Below, piece after piece: positions 46,115-55,685 of a stretch of DNA of 64,000 bases. Under the pieces are notes generated by a model. The model was not told where the DNA came from. It searched no databases and saw only the letters and a list, made by a program, of their open reading frames with translations. Within the stretch, counting starts at the first letter, position 1; each line of letters opens with the position of its first letter. The position numbers and the translations under genes were made by a program. This DNA is from Propionibacterium acidifaciens DSM 21887 (GTDB taxonomy: Bacteria; Actinomycetota; Actinomycetes; Propionibacteriales; Propionibacteriaceae). The DNA is taken from contig NZ_AUFR01000012.1 of NCBI RefSeq assembly GCF_000426605.1, positions 1-64,000 of the forward strand. The letters are read 5' to 3'.

Positions 46115-47278
46115 CTACTCGCCCAGCAGGCCGTCCACGAAGCCCTCCGGGTCGAAGGGGGCCAGGTCGTCGGCCCCCTCGCCGAGGCCGATGAACTTGA
46201 CGGGAACGCCCAGCTCGCGCTGGACCTGGACGACGATGCCGCCCTTGGCGGAGCCGTCGAGCTTCGTGAGGACGATGCCGGTGACGTCGACGGCCTCGGC
46301 GAAGACGCGGGCCTGCGCCAGCCCGTTCTGGCCGGTCGTGGCGTCGAGGACGAGCAGGACCTCGCCGACGGGGGCCTTCTTCTCGATGACGCGCTTGACC
46401 TTGCCGAGCTCGTCCATGAGGCCGACCTTGGTGTGCAGCCGACCGGCGGTGTCGACGAGGACGACGTCGACGCCCTCGGTGATGCCCTCGTCGACGGCGT
46501 TGAAGGCGACCGACGCGGGATCGGCGCCCTCGGCGCCCCGGACGGTGCGCACGCCGACGCGTTCGCCCCAGGTCCCGAGCTGCTCGGCGGCGGCGGCGCG
46601 GAAGGTGTCGGCGGCGCCGAACAGGACGCTGCGGCCCTGGGCGACGAGCATGCGGCCGAGCTTGCCGACGGTGGTGGTCTTGCCGGTGCCGTTGACTCCG
46701 ACGAGCATGATGACGGCGGGCACGCCCTCGGCGTGCTCGAGGGCCAGGCCCCGGTCGAGGCTCGGGTCGACGAGCCCGATGAGCTCGCGGCGCAGCAGCT
46801 CGCGGGCCCGGGCGGGCTCGCTGATGCCCTCGACGGCCAGCTCGCGGCGCAGCCTCTCGACGAGCTCCGCGGTGGGGCCGACGCCCAGGTCGGAGGTGAT
46901 GAGGGTGGTCTCGAAGTCGTCCCAGACGTCCTCATCGAGGCGGTCGGCGCTCAGCAGATCGGCGAGCGCACGGGCCAGATGGTTGTTCGAACCGGCCAGT
47001 CTGCGTCGCAGCCGCACCATGCGGCCGGCGGGAGCCTCCGGGATCTCGAGCTGCGGGGCGGCCGGTTCGGACGGGGCCTCCTCGGACTCGCCGGCCCCCG
47101 GCGCCCCCTCGGCCCCGCCGAGCGCAGGCGGCGGGGCGGGCGCGGGGATCGTGGACGGCTCGGCCGAGGGGGCCAGTTCGCCCCTGGAGCGGCGCGCGCG
47201 GCGGACCCCGCCGACGACGCCGCCGATGACGAGCGCACAGGCGAGGGTGACGATGACTACCCAGATCGTTGGACTCAC
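46115..47278 (-). CDS. ftsY: SRP receptor FtsY
   Basis: Membrane-associated SRP receptor GTPase of 387 residues. It has an N-terminal membrane helix (about residues 4-24), a short Pro/Glu-rich A region, the N domain and the G domain with GVNGTGKTTTVGKLG, DTAGRLHTK and TKLDGSAKGG. The GTG start has no ribosome-binding site but follows TAGACT by six bases. The N-terminal helix is a usual feature of actinobacterial FtsY. Confidence 0.97.
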   Translation of the reverse strand: MSPTIWVVIVTLACALVIGGVVGGVRRARRSRGELAPSAEPSTIPAPAPPPALGGAEGAPGAGESEEAPSEPAAPQLEIPEAPAGRMVRLRRRLAGSNNHLARALADLLSADRLDEDVWDDFETTLITSDLGVGPTAELVERLRRELAVEGISEPARARELLRRELIGLVDPSLDRGLALEHAEGVPAVIMLVGVNGTGKTTTVGKLGRMLVAQGRSVLFGAADTFRAAAAEQLGTWGERVGVRTVRGAEGADPASVAFNAVDEGITEGVDVVLVDTAGRLHTKVGLMDELGKVKRVIEKKAPVGEVLLVLDATTGQNGLAQARVFAEAVDVTGIVLTKLDGSAKGGIVVQVQRELGVPVKFIGLGEGADDLAPFDPEGFVDGLLGE

Positions 47279-47284
47279 AGGGCG

Positions 47285-47290
47285 AGTCTA
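47285..47290 (-). promoter_or_regulatory. ftsY -10 box (leaderless)
   Basis: TAGACT on the minus strand, six bases, then GTG. Confidence 0.5.
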
Positions 47291-47417
47291 CCGACCGGCC
47301 CCGGCCGATCCGCCCTCCGGAGACGGGCCGTCCCCCGCGGGCCTCTGCGCGGAGCCCGCCACCGGGTCGGGGCGCCGGTGCCGTGACGCGCCGGACAGGC
47401 GGCGGCGCGGCCGGGGC

Positions 47418-47591
47418 TCAGGGCCGCTCGCGCGGCAGATCGCCGTTCATCCGCACGGCGATCCGGTTGAGGCGCTCGTAGAGCTTCCTGTTCTCCTCGC
47501 GGCGGTAGCCCTGCATGCCCACGACGACGACCAGCCCGATGCCGAGGGCGATGGCCAGGATCAGGATCGTGACGATGATGAACAGGAACAC
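47418..47591 (-). CDS. Small single-span membrane protein (57 aa)
   Basis: A 57-residue frame: a hydrophobic helix (FIIVTILILAIALGIG, VVVVGM) from about residue 3 to 26, then a basic amphipathic helix (YRREENRKLYERLNRIAVR) and the tail MNGDLPRERP. The GTG start has GGAGG six bases upstream. It lies between smc and ftsY on the same strand. No family recognised, but the combination of signal, topology and ribosome-binding site supports a real gene. Confidence 0.65.
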   Translation of the reverse strand: MFLFIIVTILILAIALGIGLVVVVGMQGYRREENRKLYERLNRIAVRMNGDLPRERP

Positions 47592-47766
47592 GGTGGGCCT
47601 CCAGCGCCGGTCGTCAGAGCGGACGCGTCCACCCTAGTGCCCACCTGCCGCTGAACCGCGCACCGCGCCGCACCGGTGACCCCCGCGCACCGCGCCGGCG
47701 TGGACTCACTCATGCGCACCACATCGACGAGCGGGCCTTCGACCCGCGTGCCGCACCGGCTCGGAC

Positions 47767-50700
47767 TCACTCGGCCAGCCGCTGCGAGATGACGGTGGTG
47801 ACGCCGTCGCCGCGCATGGTCACGCCGTAGAGCGCGTCGGCCTTCTCCATCGTGCGCTTCTGGTGGGTGATGACGAGCAGCTGGGAGTCCTTGCGCAGTT
47901 CCTCGTAGATGCCGAGCAGGCGCGAGAGGTTCATGTCGTCCAGCGCCGCCTCGACCTCGTCGAGGATGTAGAAGGGGCTGGGCCTGGCGATGAAGAGGCT
48001 GAACAGGAAGGCCACCGCGACGAGGGAGCGCTCGCCGCCGGACAGCAGCGACATGCGCTTGACCTTCTTGCCGGCCGGGCGCGCCTCGATGTCGACACCC
48101 GTCGCGAGCATGTCGTCGGGCTCGGTGAGGACCAGATGGCCCTCGCCACCGGGGAACAGGCGGGGGAAGACCTCGTCGAAGGCCCGCGCCACGTCGGCGT
48201 GGGCCCGGGTGAAGACCTCCTGGACGCGGTCGTCGATCTCGGTGATGATGTCCTGGAGGTCCTTGCGGGTCTTCCTGAGGTCCTCGAGCTGGGTGGCGAG
48301 GAACTGGTGGCGCTCGTTGAGGGCGTCGAACTCCTCGAGGGCCAGCGGGTTGATGCGCCCCAGCTGGTCGAGGGTGCGCCGGGCGCGGCGGGCGCGACGG
48401 GTCTGCTCCTCGCGGTCGAAAGGCACCGGTTCGGGCACCTCGTCGTCGGCGGTGAGGGCGGAGCCGTCCGGCCTGGTGAGGACGGGGACGAGCTTGTCGG
48501 GGCCGTACTCGGCGAGGAGGGTCCCGGCCTCCATGCCGAGCTCCGACATGGCCTTCTCGGTGAGCTGCTCCAGGCGCATCCGCTGCTCGATGCGGGCCAT
48601 CTCATCCCGGTGGGAGCCCTCGACGAGCTCGTCGAGCTCGGCCGCGCGGTCGCGCGCCTCGTGGCGGGCGGTGACGAGCGCCGTCTCGGCCTCGACGCGC
48701 TCCGCGTCGGCGCGGCGCCGCTCGGCGTCGGCGGCCTCGCGGGCGGCGGCGACCCGCGCGGCGAGCCAGACGGCGGCCTCGTGGACGCAGGCCGCCACGG
48801 CGGCCTCGCGGCGGGCCCGTTCGGCGCGGGCGGCGGCCTCGGCCCGGCTGCGCCGCTCACGGGCGGCGGAGCGGGCCAGGGAGTCGGCCCTGCCGGCCAG
48901 GGCGCGGGCGCGCTCCTCACCGGTGCGCAGCGCCAGACGGGCCTCCATCTCGTTCTGCCGGGCCAGGCGGGCGGCGGCGGCCAGCTCGTCGCGGACGGAC
49001 GGGTCGGGCTCGGTCAGCTCGGCCTCGTCGCCGGCGCGGGCCAGCCGCTCGGTGAGGACCTCCAGCTCCTGCTCTGCCGCCTCGCGGCCCGCCGCAGTCC
49101 GGTCGATCGTCGCGGCGAGCCGCTCGGCCTCGGCGCGGGAGCTCTCGGCGTCCTGGCCGGCCTGGGAGATCTGCTCGGCGAGGGCCGACATCGCCGCGTC
49201 CGACTCGTTGAGCCGGGCCAGCGCCTCGTCGGCGGCCCGTTCGGCCTCCGCCAGGGCCTCGTCGGCGCGCGCCGCGGAGAAGCGGACCCGTTCAGCCTCG
49301 CGGCGGGCCTCCTCGAGCTCCTCGCGGGCCGCGGCGACGGCGGCCCGCAGCTCGATGGCGCTCTTGCCGGGGCCCGAGCCGCCCGCGGCGAACCAGCTGC
49401 TCAGCAGCTCGCCGGAGCGGGTGACGGCCACCAGATCGGGGTGCTCCTCGACGACGGCGCGCGCCCCGGCGAGGTCCTCGACGGCGACGACGCCGGCCAG
49501 CAGCCTGCGCAGGGAGGCGCCCACCTCCGGGCCGGCGGTGACGAGCTCGTCGAGGCGGCGCGCCCCGGCGACCGGCCCGTGCGGGCCCCGGCCCCCGTCG
49601 GGGGCGTCGGCGACGAGGAGCGAGGCGGTCCCGAGCTCCTCGTCGCCCAGCAGGGCCAGGGCCCGTTGGGCGCCGTCGAGGTCCGCGACGGCCAGTGCCT
49701 CGGACGCCGGGCCGAGGGCCGCGGCCAGGGCCGCCTCCCAGCCGGGCTCGATGGCGACCAGCCCGTCGAGCGGGCCGAGGACGCCCAGCCCGTCGCGCCC
49801 GGCGAGGGCCGCGGCGCCGTCCCCGCGCTCCAGGCCCAGCTCCAGGGCGTCGATGCGGGCGCTCAGCGTGGCGACCCGCTGGTCGAGCCCGACGCGCTCG
49901 GCCTCGCAGCGCTCGACCCGCTCCCGGGCCTGCGCGACCCGGGAGTCGGCGTCCTCGTAGGCGGCGTCCAGATCGGACTCGCCCTCGCCGAGGCCGGTGA
50001 TCCGGGTCTCGAGGGCCAGGTACCGGCGGTCGGCCTCGGCGGCGCGTTCGAGCGCCTCGTCGCGGCGGGCGCTCAGCCTCTCGGTCTCCTCGGCCCCGGC
50101 CTCGAGGCGGGAGCGCAGCGCCGAGACCTGACCCCCGAGCCGGGCCAGGCCCTCGCGGCGGTCGGCGACGGCGCGCAGCCGGGCCGCGTACTCCTTCTCG
50201 GCCTCGGCGTGCTCGTCCTCGAGGCGGGAGCGCTCGTCCCCGGCGTCGGCGAGCCGCGAGCGGGCGGCCTCGATCTCGGCGCGCAGGTCGGCCTCGGCCT
50301 CGCGGACCCGCGCGGCCTCGGCGTCGAGCTCGTCGGGATCGCGACCGTTCGTGCCGGGCCGGTCGTCGACGCGGTGGCGCATGCGCTCGGCGCTGATCGA
50401 GACGACGGTGGCGACGCGTTCGCGCAGCGTCGAGGCCGCGTACCACCGCTCCTGGGCGCTCGCGAGCGCCGGCTGGGCGGCGGCGGCCTCCGTCTCGGCC
50501 CGGGCCTGGACGCGGCGGGCGGCCTCCAGCCGCTCCTCGGCCCGCCTCCTCTGCTCCTCGCGGGTGGCGGCCGAGGCGGTCCCGGACTCGAGGGCCAGCG
50601 TGGCGGCCGTCAGGTCGTCGGCCATGAGACGGGCCCGCGCGTCGCGCAGCTCGGCCTGGACGACGGCCGCCCGGCGGGCCACGGCGGCCTGGCGGCCGAG

Positions 50701-51312
50701 CGGTTTGAGCTGGCGGCGAATCTCGGAGATGAGGTCGTTCAACCGGTCGAGGTTCGCGGCGGTGGAGTCGAGCTTGCGGACCGCCTTCTCCCGGCGGCGG
50801 CGGTGCTTGAGGACGCCGGCGGCCTCCTCGATGAAGCCCCGGCGCATCTCGGGCGTGGCCTGGAGGATCTGGTCGAGCTGGCCCTGACCGACGATGACGT
50901 GCATCTCACGGCCCATGCCGGTGTCGGACAGCAGCTCCTGCACGTCGAGCAGACGGGCGGTCTGGCCGTTGATCGCGTACTCCGAGCCGCCGGCGCGGAA
51001 CAGGGTGCGCGAGATCGTCACCTCGGTGTAGTCGATGGGCAGCACGCCGTCGGTGTTGTCGATCGTCAGGGTGACCTCGGCGCGGCCGAGGGGGGCGCGG
51101 CCGGCGGTGCCCGCGAAGATGACGTCGTCCATCTTGCCGCCGCGCAGGTGCTTGGCGCCCTGCTCGCCCATGACCCAGGCGAGCGCGTCGACGATGTTGG
51201 ACTTGCCCGAGCCGTTCGGGCCGACGATGGCCGTGATGCCCGGCTCGAAGGTGAGGGTGGTGGCCGAGGCGAAGGACTTGAAGCCCTTGAGCGTGAGCGA
51301 CTTCAGGTACAT
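47767..51312 (-). CDS. smc: Chromosome segregation protein SMC
   Basis: Condensin ATPase, 1181 residues, forming a V-shaped dimer that organises the chromosome. Walker A is GPNGSGKSNIVDA near residue 35; two long coiled coils (about 165-500 and 660-1000) flank the hinge at about 510-650; the ABC signature LLSGGERSLVAVA and Walker B FYILDEVEAALDD are near the end. The coiled coils are very rich in Ala, Glu and Arg. ATG is the conserved MYLKSLTLKGFKSF start. It follows the GtrA-like gene by 40 bases. Confidence 0.98.
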   Translation of the reverse strand: MYLKSLTLKGFKSFASATTLTFEPGITAIVGPNGSGKSNIVDALAWVMGEQGAKHLRGGKMDDVIFAGTAGRAPLGRAEVTLTIDNTDGVLPIDYTEVTISRTLFRAGGSEYAINGQTARLLDVQELLSDTGMGREMHVIVGQGQLDQILQATPEMRRGFIEEAAGVLKHRRRREKAVRKLDSTAANLDRLNDLISEIRRQLKPLGRQAAVARRAAVVQAELRDARARLMADDLTAATLALESGTASAATREEQRRRAEERLEAARRVQARAETEAAAAQPALASAQERWYAASTLRERVATVVSISAERMRHRVDDRPGTNGRDPDELDAEAARVREAEADLRAEIEAARSRLADAGDERSRLEDEHAEAEKEYAARLRAVADRREGLARLGGQVSALRSRLEAGAEETERLSARRDEALERAAEADRRYLALETRITGLGEGESDLDAAYEDADSRVAQARERVERCEAERVGLDQRVATLSARIDALELGLERGDGAAALAGRDGLGVLGPLDGLVAIEPGWEAALAAALGPASEALAVADLDGAQRALALLGDEELGTASLLVADAPDGGRGPHGPVAGARRLDELVTAGPEVGASLRRLLAGVVAVEDLAGARAVVEEHPDLVAVTRSGELLSSWFAAGGSGPGKSAIELRAAVAAAREELEEARREAERVRFSAARADEALAEAERAADEALARLNESDAAMSALAEQISQAGQDAESSRAEAERLAATIDRTAAGREAAEQELEVLTERLARAGDEAELTEPDPSVRDELAAAARLARQNEMEARLALRTGEERARALAGRADSLARSAARERRSRAEAAARAERARREAAVAACVHEAAVWLAARVAAAREAADAERRRADAERVEAETALVTARHEARDRAAELDELVEGSHRDEMARIEQRMRLEQLTEKAMSELGMEAGTLLAEYGPDKLVPVLTRPDGSALTADDEVPEPVPFDREEQTRRARRARRTLDQLGRINPLALEEFDALNERHQFLATQLEDLRKTRKDLQDIITEIDDRVQEVFTRAHADVARAFDEVFPRLFPGGEGHLVLTEPDDMLATGVDIEARPAGKKVKRMSLLSGGERSLVAVAFLFSLFIARPSPFYILDEVEAALDDMNLSRLLGIYEELRKDSQLLVITHQKRTMEKADALYGVTMRGDGVTTVISQRLAE

Positions 51313-51352
51313 GCCGCCCCGATCCCCGGGCCCGGCGCGCCGACGGCGGCCC

Positions 51353-52003
51353 TCACACGCGCTCCTGCGGCGCCTCGTCGACGGCGCCGGCCGGGCCGTC
51401 CGCCGGCTCGGGGGCCACGACGTCCGCAGCGGCCGCCCCCCTGCCCCGGAAGGTCCACACCTTGTTGACGATGAAGTTGATCGGCATCGTGATGAGGATC
51501 GAGGCGGCGTGGGCGACGTACTCGGGCGAGTGGCAGGCGTCCTCGAGCTGGGCGAGGAGGCTGCCGCCGTGACGCCAGGTCCAGGCGTCGAACCAGGGGC
51601 CGCGCAAGCTGAGGGGATTGCCGGGGCTCATCATGAGGGCCTTGAGGACCATGCCGATGAGGGCGGCGACGGCGCCGATGGCCAGGAACTGCCAGAAGCC
51701 CTTCCACCAGCCGCGGCCGGTGCCTCGGAAGGTCCAGCTGCGGTTGAGCTGGTAGTTGTAGGTGTTCGCGATGAGGAAGGACACGATCCACACCAGCGAG
51801 CTGAAGCGGAAGTTGAGGTCGGTGCCCGGAATGGGGAACATGACCCGTGTGGCGTTCGCGGAACCGCCGTGCATCTTGTTCATGACGACGGCGACGGCCA
51901 TGTTGACGACCACGCCCGAGCCACCGACGACGGCGAATCGGACGAACTGGCCCAGCAGGCGGCCGATCCGGCTCCCGCGAGCGCTGACGGTCTGGACGCT
52001 CAT
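51353..52003 (-). CDS. GtrA-like membrane protein
   Basis: Four-helix membrane protein of the GtrA/DPMS family, 216 residues, thought to move or bind polyprenyl-linked sugars. It shows FVRFAVVGGSGVVVN, ANTYNYQLNRSWTFRG and a final NFIVNKVWTFRG, the repeated WTFR motifs typical of the family. A Pro/Ala-rich tail follows. ATG lies 11 bases beyond the mutM stop; AGGTT and TAGGTT precede it by eight bases. Confidence 0.9.
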   Translation of the reverse strand: MSVQTVSARGSRIGRLLGQFVRFAVVGGSGVVVNMAVAVVMNKMHGGSANATRVMFPIPGTDLNFRFSSLVWIVSFLIANTYNYQLNRSWTFRGTGRGWWKGFWQFLAIGAVAALIGMVLKALMMSPGNPLSLRGPWFDAWTWRHGGSLLAQLEDACHSPEYVAHAASILITMPINFIVNKVWTFRGRGAAAADVVAPEPADGPAGAVDEAPQERV

Positions 52004-52014
52004 GGTTGCTCAAC

Positions 52015-52911
52015 CTACTCCCCGCGGCCCCGGCCCGGCGTCGACGACGCTTTTCCGGGACGGATCGCCGCCGTGCCCGGCCCGCGCTGGCAGCGGGGGC
52101 AGAGGTGACTCGACCGGTTCATGAAGGCCTCGCGGACGATCGTCGCCCCGCAGCGGGGGCAGGGCTCCCCGAGGCGCCCGTGGACGGCCAGCTCTCGGTC
52201 GAAGTAGCCGCGCTCCCCGTCGACGTGGACGTACAGCGCGTCGAAGCTCGTGCCGCCGGCGGCCAAGGCCTCGGCCATCACCGCCCGCGCGGCGCGCAGC
52301 ACGGCGCGGGCCCTGCGGGCGCCGAGCAGCCGGGTCGGCGTCCCGGGGTGGGTGCGGGCGCGCCACAGGGCCTCGTCGGCGTAGATGTTGCCGATGCCCG
52401 AGACGAGCCGCTGGTCGAGCAGGGCGCGCTTGACGGTGGAGCGGCGGGCCGTCATGGCCGCCGCGACGGCGGGCAGGTCGAAGCGCTCGTCGAAGGGGTC
52501 GCGGGCGATGCGGGCGATCTCCGGCGGCAGCTGCGCCCCGCCCGGGCTGAACGAGAGCCCGCCGAAGAGGCGCTGGTCGACGAACCGCACCTGGGTGCCG
52601 TCGTCGAGGTCGACCAGGACGCGGGTGTTGCGCGCCAGCGGGGCGTCGGGCGCGTCGACGCGGAACTGCCCGCTCATGCCCAGATGGGCCAGGACAGCGT
52701 CGCCGCCGACGGCGGGCAGCCACAGGTACTTGCCGCGACGGGCGGGTCGGCCCAGCTCGAGTCCGGTCAGACGCCGGACGAAGTCGGCCGCACCAGCCTC
52801 GTGGCGGCGCACCGCGCGCTCGTCGAGGACGTCGACGCCGGCGATGCGCCGGCCGGTCAGGAAGGGCTCGAGCCCGGCCCGGACGACCTCCACCTCGGGC
52901 AGTTCGGGCAT
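52015..52911 (-). CDS. mutM: Formamidopyrimidine-DNA glycosylase
   Basis: Base-excision repair enzyme removing 8-oxoguanine. The 298-residue protein has the catalytic N-terminus [11 protein letters not shown] (Pro2 and Glu3), the helix-two-turn-helix with [13 protein letters not shown], and the C-terminal zinc finger CPRCGATIV ... HLCPRCQ. ATG shares one base with the rnc stop. About 20 residues follow the zinc finger. Confidence 0.97.
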   Translation of the reverse strand: MPELPEVEVVRAGLEPFLTGRRIAGVDVLDERAVRRHEAGAADFVRRLTGLELGRPARRGKYLWLPAVGGDAVLAHLGMSGQFRVDAPDAPLARNTRVLVDLDDGTQVRFVDQRLFGGLSFSPGGAQLPPEIARIARDPFDERFDLPAVAAAMTARRSTVKRALLDQRLVSGIGNIYADEALWRARTHPGTPTRLLGARRARAVLRAARAVMAEALAAGGTSFDALYVHVDGERGYFDRELAVHGRLGEPCPRCGATIVREAFMNRSSHLCPRCQRGPGTAAIRPGKASSTPGRGRGE

Positions 52912-53633
52912 CAGCCCTCGTCCGCCTCGGCCCGCCGACAGCCGCGCTCGAGCGCCTTGAAGGCGTACTCGGCAGCGCGCTGCTCGGCCTGCTTCTTGTT
53001 GTGGCCCTTGCCGGCGTTGAACCGCTGGCCGGCCGCCAGGGCGGTGGCGACGAAGTGCTTGTTGTGGTCGGGGCCGAACTCCTCGATCTCGTACTCCGGC
53101 GGCTCGGCGCCCAGACAGGCGCAGATCTCCTGGAGGGAGGTCTTCCAGTCGAGCCCGGCGCCGGTGCGGACCGCCCGGTCGACCAATGGGTCGAAGATGT
53201 GGTGAACGAACAGGGCCGCGCCCGCCGGGTCGGTGAGGTACACGGCGCCGATGAGGGCCTCGGTCGTGTCGGCGAGGATGCTCGTCTTGTCGCGCCCGCC
53301 GGTCGTCAGCTCGCCGTGGCCGAGCCTGACGAGCCCGCCGATCCCCAGGAGCCGCGCCACCTCGCCGAGGCTCACGGCACTCACGACGGAGGCGCGGACC
53401 TTGGCCAGGCGGCCCTCGGGGAAATCGGGGAAGGCGTTGTACAGGTAGTCGGTGACGTTGACGCCGAGCACCGCGTCGCCGAGGAACTCCAGCCGCTCGT
53501 TGTGGGGGATCTGCCCGTTCTCGTAGGCGTAGGAGCGGTGCGTCAGCGCAAGCTCAAGGAGCTCGGCGTCCACGTGGATGCCGAGCTCCTTGATCAGTGC
53601 GATGAATCGACTCGGGGACTCACTCGAACTCAC
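52911..53633 (-). CDS. rnc: Ribonuclease III
   Basis: Cuts double-stranded RNA, including rRNA precursors. The 240-residue protein has the nuclease signature [14 protein letters not shown], the second acidic site [11 protein letters not shown], and a C-terminal double-stranded RNA-binding domain (residues about 165-232, [18 protein letters not shown]). The GTG start lies inside the rpmF gene, overlapping by 14 bases; no closer start fits the family better. Order rpmF-rnc-mutM-smc-ftsY-ffh is conserved in Actinobacteria. Confidence 0.97.
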   Translation of the reverse strand: MSSSESPSRFIALIKELGIHVDAELLELALTHRSYAYENGQIPHNERLEFLGDAVLGVNVTDYLYNAFPDFPEGRLAKVRASVVSAVSLGEVARLLGIGGLVRLGHGELTTGGRDKTSILADTTEALIGAVYLTDPAGAALFVHHIFDPLVDRAVRTGAGLDWKTSLQEICACLGAEPPEYEIEEFGPDHNKHFVATALAAGQRFNAGKGHNKKQAEQRAAEYAFKALERGCRRAEADEG

Positions 53634-53832
53634 GGATGTTCAGGCTCCCCGTCACCGTGCGGGCGTTGCGGCCGGTGCCGTACTGGTGGCACTTCGGGCA
53701 CGCGGTGTGGGGAAGGTGTTGGGCACGGCACGCCGGATTGGGGCAGGTCACCAGTGTCACCGGCGCAGCCTTCCACTGCGAGCGGCGCGACCGCGTGTTG
53801 CTGCGGGACATCTTCCGCTTCGGGACAGCCAC
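53620..53832 (-). CDS. rpmF: 50S ribosomal protein L32
   Basis: A 70-residue protein starting [20 protein letters not shown]. Four cysteines (CPNPAC and CPKC) form the zinc-ribbon version of L32. GAGGAG precedes the GTG by seven bases. It follows the DUF177 gene, as in most bacteria. Confidence 0.98.
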   Translation of the reverse strand: MAVPKRKMSRSNTRSRRSQWKAAPVTLVTCPNPACRAQHLPHTACPKCHQYGTGRNARTVTGSLNIREFE

Positions 53833-53917
53833 GTTAGTTCTCCTCGGTCAATGGTCGTTTGGGCACGCCTGGCACGGGCACGCGACGCGTCATCATACCC
53901 CGGCCCGGCGCAACGGC

Positions 53918-54487
53918 CTAATCCCCCGCGGCGGGGCCCTCGTCGGCGGCCCGGTCCCCGCCGAGGTCGAGTCCGGAGAGCCCGCTCCAGCGAGGATCGG
54001 GGTCGTCGGCGTGCTCGTGCTCGGGGTGCTCGTTGAGGTTGAGGCCGCACCGCGGGCACAGGCCCCGGCAGTCGGGCCGGCACAGGGGGCTGAACGGGAG
54101 GTCGAGGACGATGGCGGCTCGGACGGCGGGCTCGAGGTCGAGGAGCTCGTCGTCGAGGAAGAGCTCGTCCTCGTCGGCCTCGCGGCCAGGGTAGTTGTAG
54201 AGCTCGGTGATCCGGTGGACGCCCTCGTCGGAGACGGGCTCCAGACAGCGGGAGCACTCCCCGACCAGCGGCGCCCGGACGGTGCCGACGACGAGGACGC
54301 CCTCCACGACGGACTCGAGGTCGAGGTCGAGCCTCAGCGGGGCGCCCTCGGGCACGCCGATGACCTCGATGCCCAGGTCCGCGGGGGCCGGGGCGGTGCC
54401 GTGGAAGGGCCTCGTCGCCCCGGCCCGGCGGACCAGTTCGTGGGTGTTGACGACGAGCGGGTCGCGGGCGTCCAGATGAGTGCTCAC
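53918..54487 (-). CDS. DUF177 (YceD-like) family protein
   Basis: A 189-residue protein next to rpmF as in most bacteria, implicated in 23S rRNA or ribosome metabolism by analogy with YceD. It has the core VVGTVRAPLVGECSRCLEPV and the conserved CRPDCRGLCPRCGLNLN, four cysteines that may bind zinc. The GTG start follows TAGGCT by six bases, with no ribosome-binding site. Confidence 0.92.
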   Translation of the reverse strand: MSTHLDARDPLVVNTHELVRRAGATRPFHGTAPAPADLGIEVIGVPEGAPLRLDLDLESVVEGVLVVGTVRAPLVGECSRCLEPVSDEGVHRITELYNYPGREADEDELFLDDELLDLEPAVRAAIVLDLPFSPLCRPDCRGLCPRCGLNLNEHPEHEHADDPDPRWSGLSGLDLGGDRAADEGPAAGD

Positions 54488-54493
54488 CCCGCC

Positions 54494-54499
54494 AGCCTA
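54494..54499 (-). promoter_or_regulatory. DUF177 gene -10 box (leaderless)
   Basis: TAGGCT on the minus strand, then GGCGGG, then GTG. It should drive DUF177-rpmF and perhaps rnc. Confidence 0.5.
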
Positions 54500-54532
54500 G
54501 GGCCCTGCGCCAATCCGGACGGCGGGCGCCCG

Positions 54533-55015
54533 TCAGTAGCCGATCCTGGCCCGCACGGCCGCATCGACGGCGGGCGTCACGAAGGGGCCGATGTCGCCGT
54601 GGTTGGCGGCCACCTCGCGCAGCATCGAGCTCGAGACGGTGCCGTACTCGTGGCCGGCCGGCAGGAGCACGGTCTCGAGGCCCGAGAGCATGCGGTTGAG
54701 CTGGCTCATCTGCAGCTCGTAGTCGAAGTCCGAGCCGAAGCGCACGCCCTTGACGACGACGGAGATGCCGCGGTCGCGGCAGAAGTCGACGAGCAGCCCG
54801 TCGATCGGCTCGACGCTCACCCCGGCCAGCTCCGCGACGGCGTCGCGCACGAGGCCCAGGCGCTCGTCCGGGTCGAAGAGGTAGTTCTTCGTCGTGTTGC
54901 GGCCCACGGCGACGACGACCCCGCCGAAGACGGCGCGGGCGCGCGTGATGATGTCGAGATGTCCCCGGGTGATGGGGTCGAACGAGCCGGGGACGACGGC
55001 GCGCACCAGTGTCAT
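54533..55015 (-). CDS. coaD: Pantetheine-phosphate adenylyltransferase
   Basis: Penultimate step of coenzyme A synthesis. The 160-residue nucleotidyltransferase has VVPGSFDPITRGHLDII with the HxGH-type site, YELQMSQLNR, and TVSSSMLREVA. ATG 55015 lies five bases beyond the rsmD stop with GAGGTGA upstream. The rsmD-coaD pair is a common arrangement. Confidence 0.97.
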   Translation of the reverse strand: MTLVRAVVPGSFDPITRGHLDIITRARAVFGGVVVAVGRNTTKNYLFDPDERLGLVRDAVAELAGVSVEPIDGLLVDFCRDRGISVVVKGVRFGSDFDYELQMSQLNRMLSGLETVLLPAGHEYGTVSSSMLREVAANHGDIGPFVTPAVDAAVRARIGY

Positions 55016-55019
55016 CGGT

Positions 55020-55607
55020 TCACCTCTTCGCTGGTCGGCAGAGGAACAGGGCGGTCTCACCGTAGTCCCGGCGGGCACCGGGCCCGAAGCCGTCCGGCCA
55101 GCGGGGCTCGGGATCGCGGCTCGAGCGCTCGACGACGAGCAGGCCGTCGTCGGCGAGGAAGCCGCCGGAGACGGCCGCCCCGAGCAGCTCCGAGAGCTCG
55201 TCGCCGGGCAGCGCGTAGGGCGGGTCGGCGACGATGACGTCGAAGACGACCGGTGCCGGGGCGGCCAGGAAGGCCGCGACGTCGCGCACGTGCAGCCGGG
55301 CGCCCAGGCCGGTGGCCGCGAGATTGCGGCAGATGACGCCGGCGGCCCGACGGTCGCGTTCGACGAGATGGACCGGGTCAGCGCCCCGGCTGGCGGCCTC
55401 GAGGCCGACGGCGCCTGAGCCGGAGAACAGGTCGAGCAGGGCCAGGCCCCGGCACTGGTCCTCGGCGGGCCCCCCGGCGGTGCCGTTCCAGGCGGCCAGC
55501 GCGTTGAACAGGGCCTCCCTGACCCTGTCCGTGGTGGGCCGGGTCGCCCTGCCGTCGGGGGCGACCAGACTGGTGCCGCGCGCGCCGCCCGCGATGATTC
55601 TGCCCAC
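55020..55607 (-). CDS. rsmD: 16S rRNA (guanine(966)-N2)-methyltransferase
   Basis: SAM-dependent methyltransferase of 195 residues. It shows MGRIIAGGARGTSL, the SAM site ALLDLFSGSGAVGLEA and the catalytic VADPPYALP motif. The GTG start follows TAACCT by six bases and lacks a ribosome-binding site. Neighbour of coaD. Confidence 0.95.
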   Translation of the reverse strand: MGRIIAGGARGTSLVAPDGRATRPTTDRVREALFNALAAWNGTAGGPAEDQCRGLALLDLFSGSGAVGLEAASRGADPVHLVERDRRAAGVICRNLAATGLGARLHVRDVAAFLAAPAPVVFDVIVADPPYALPGDELSELLGAAVSGGFLADDGLLVVERSSRDPEPRWPDGFGPGARRDYGETALFLCRPAKR

Positions 55608-55613
55608 AGCTCA

Positions 55614-55619
55614 AGGTTA
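55614..55619 (-). promoter_or_regulatory. rsmD -10 box (leaderless)
   Basis: TAACCT on the minus strand, six bases, then GTG. Confidence 0.5.
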
Positions 55620-55685
55620 GCGGTGTGACGCTCTCAGAGGGTCCTCCCCCGGCGCCGCGGAGCCCCTCTGGGGTTAGATGGGTCC

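Noticed and set aside
44496-47654. 1052-residue plus-strand frame over ffh and ftsY
   Set aside because: Antisense to both SRP genes; Ser/Arg/Pro-rich low-complexity translation.
47863-51468. 1201-residue plus-strand frame over smc
   Set aside because: Antisense to SMC; Gly/Leu/Ala/Asp-rich translation with no domain.
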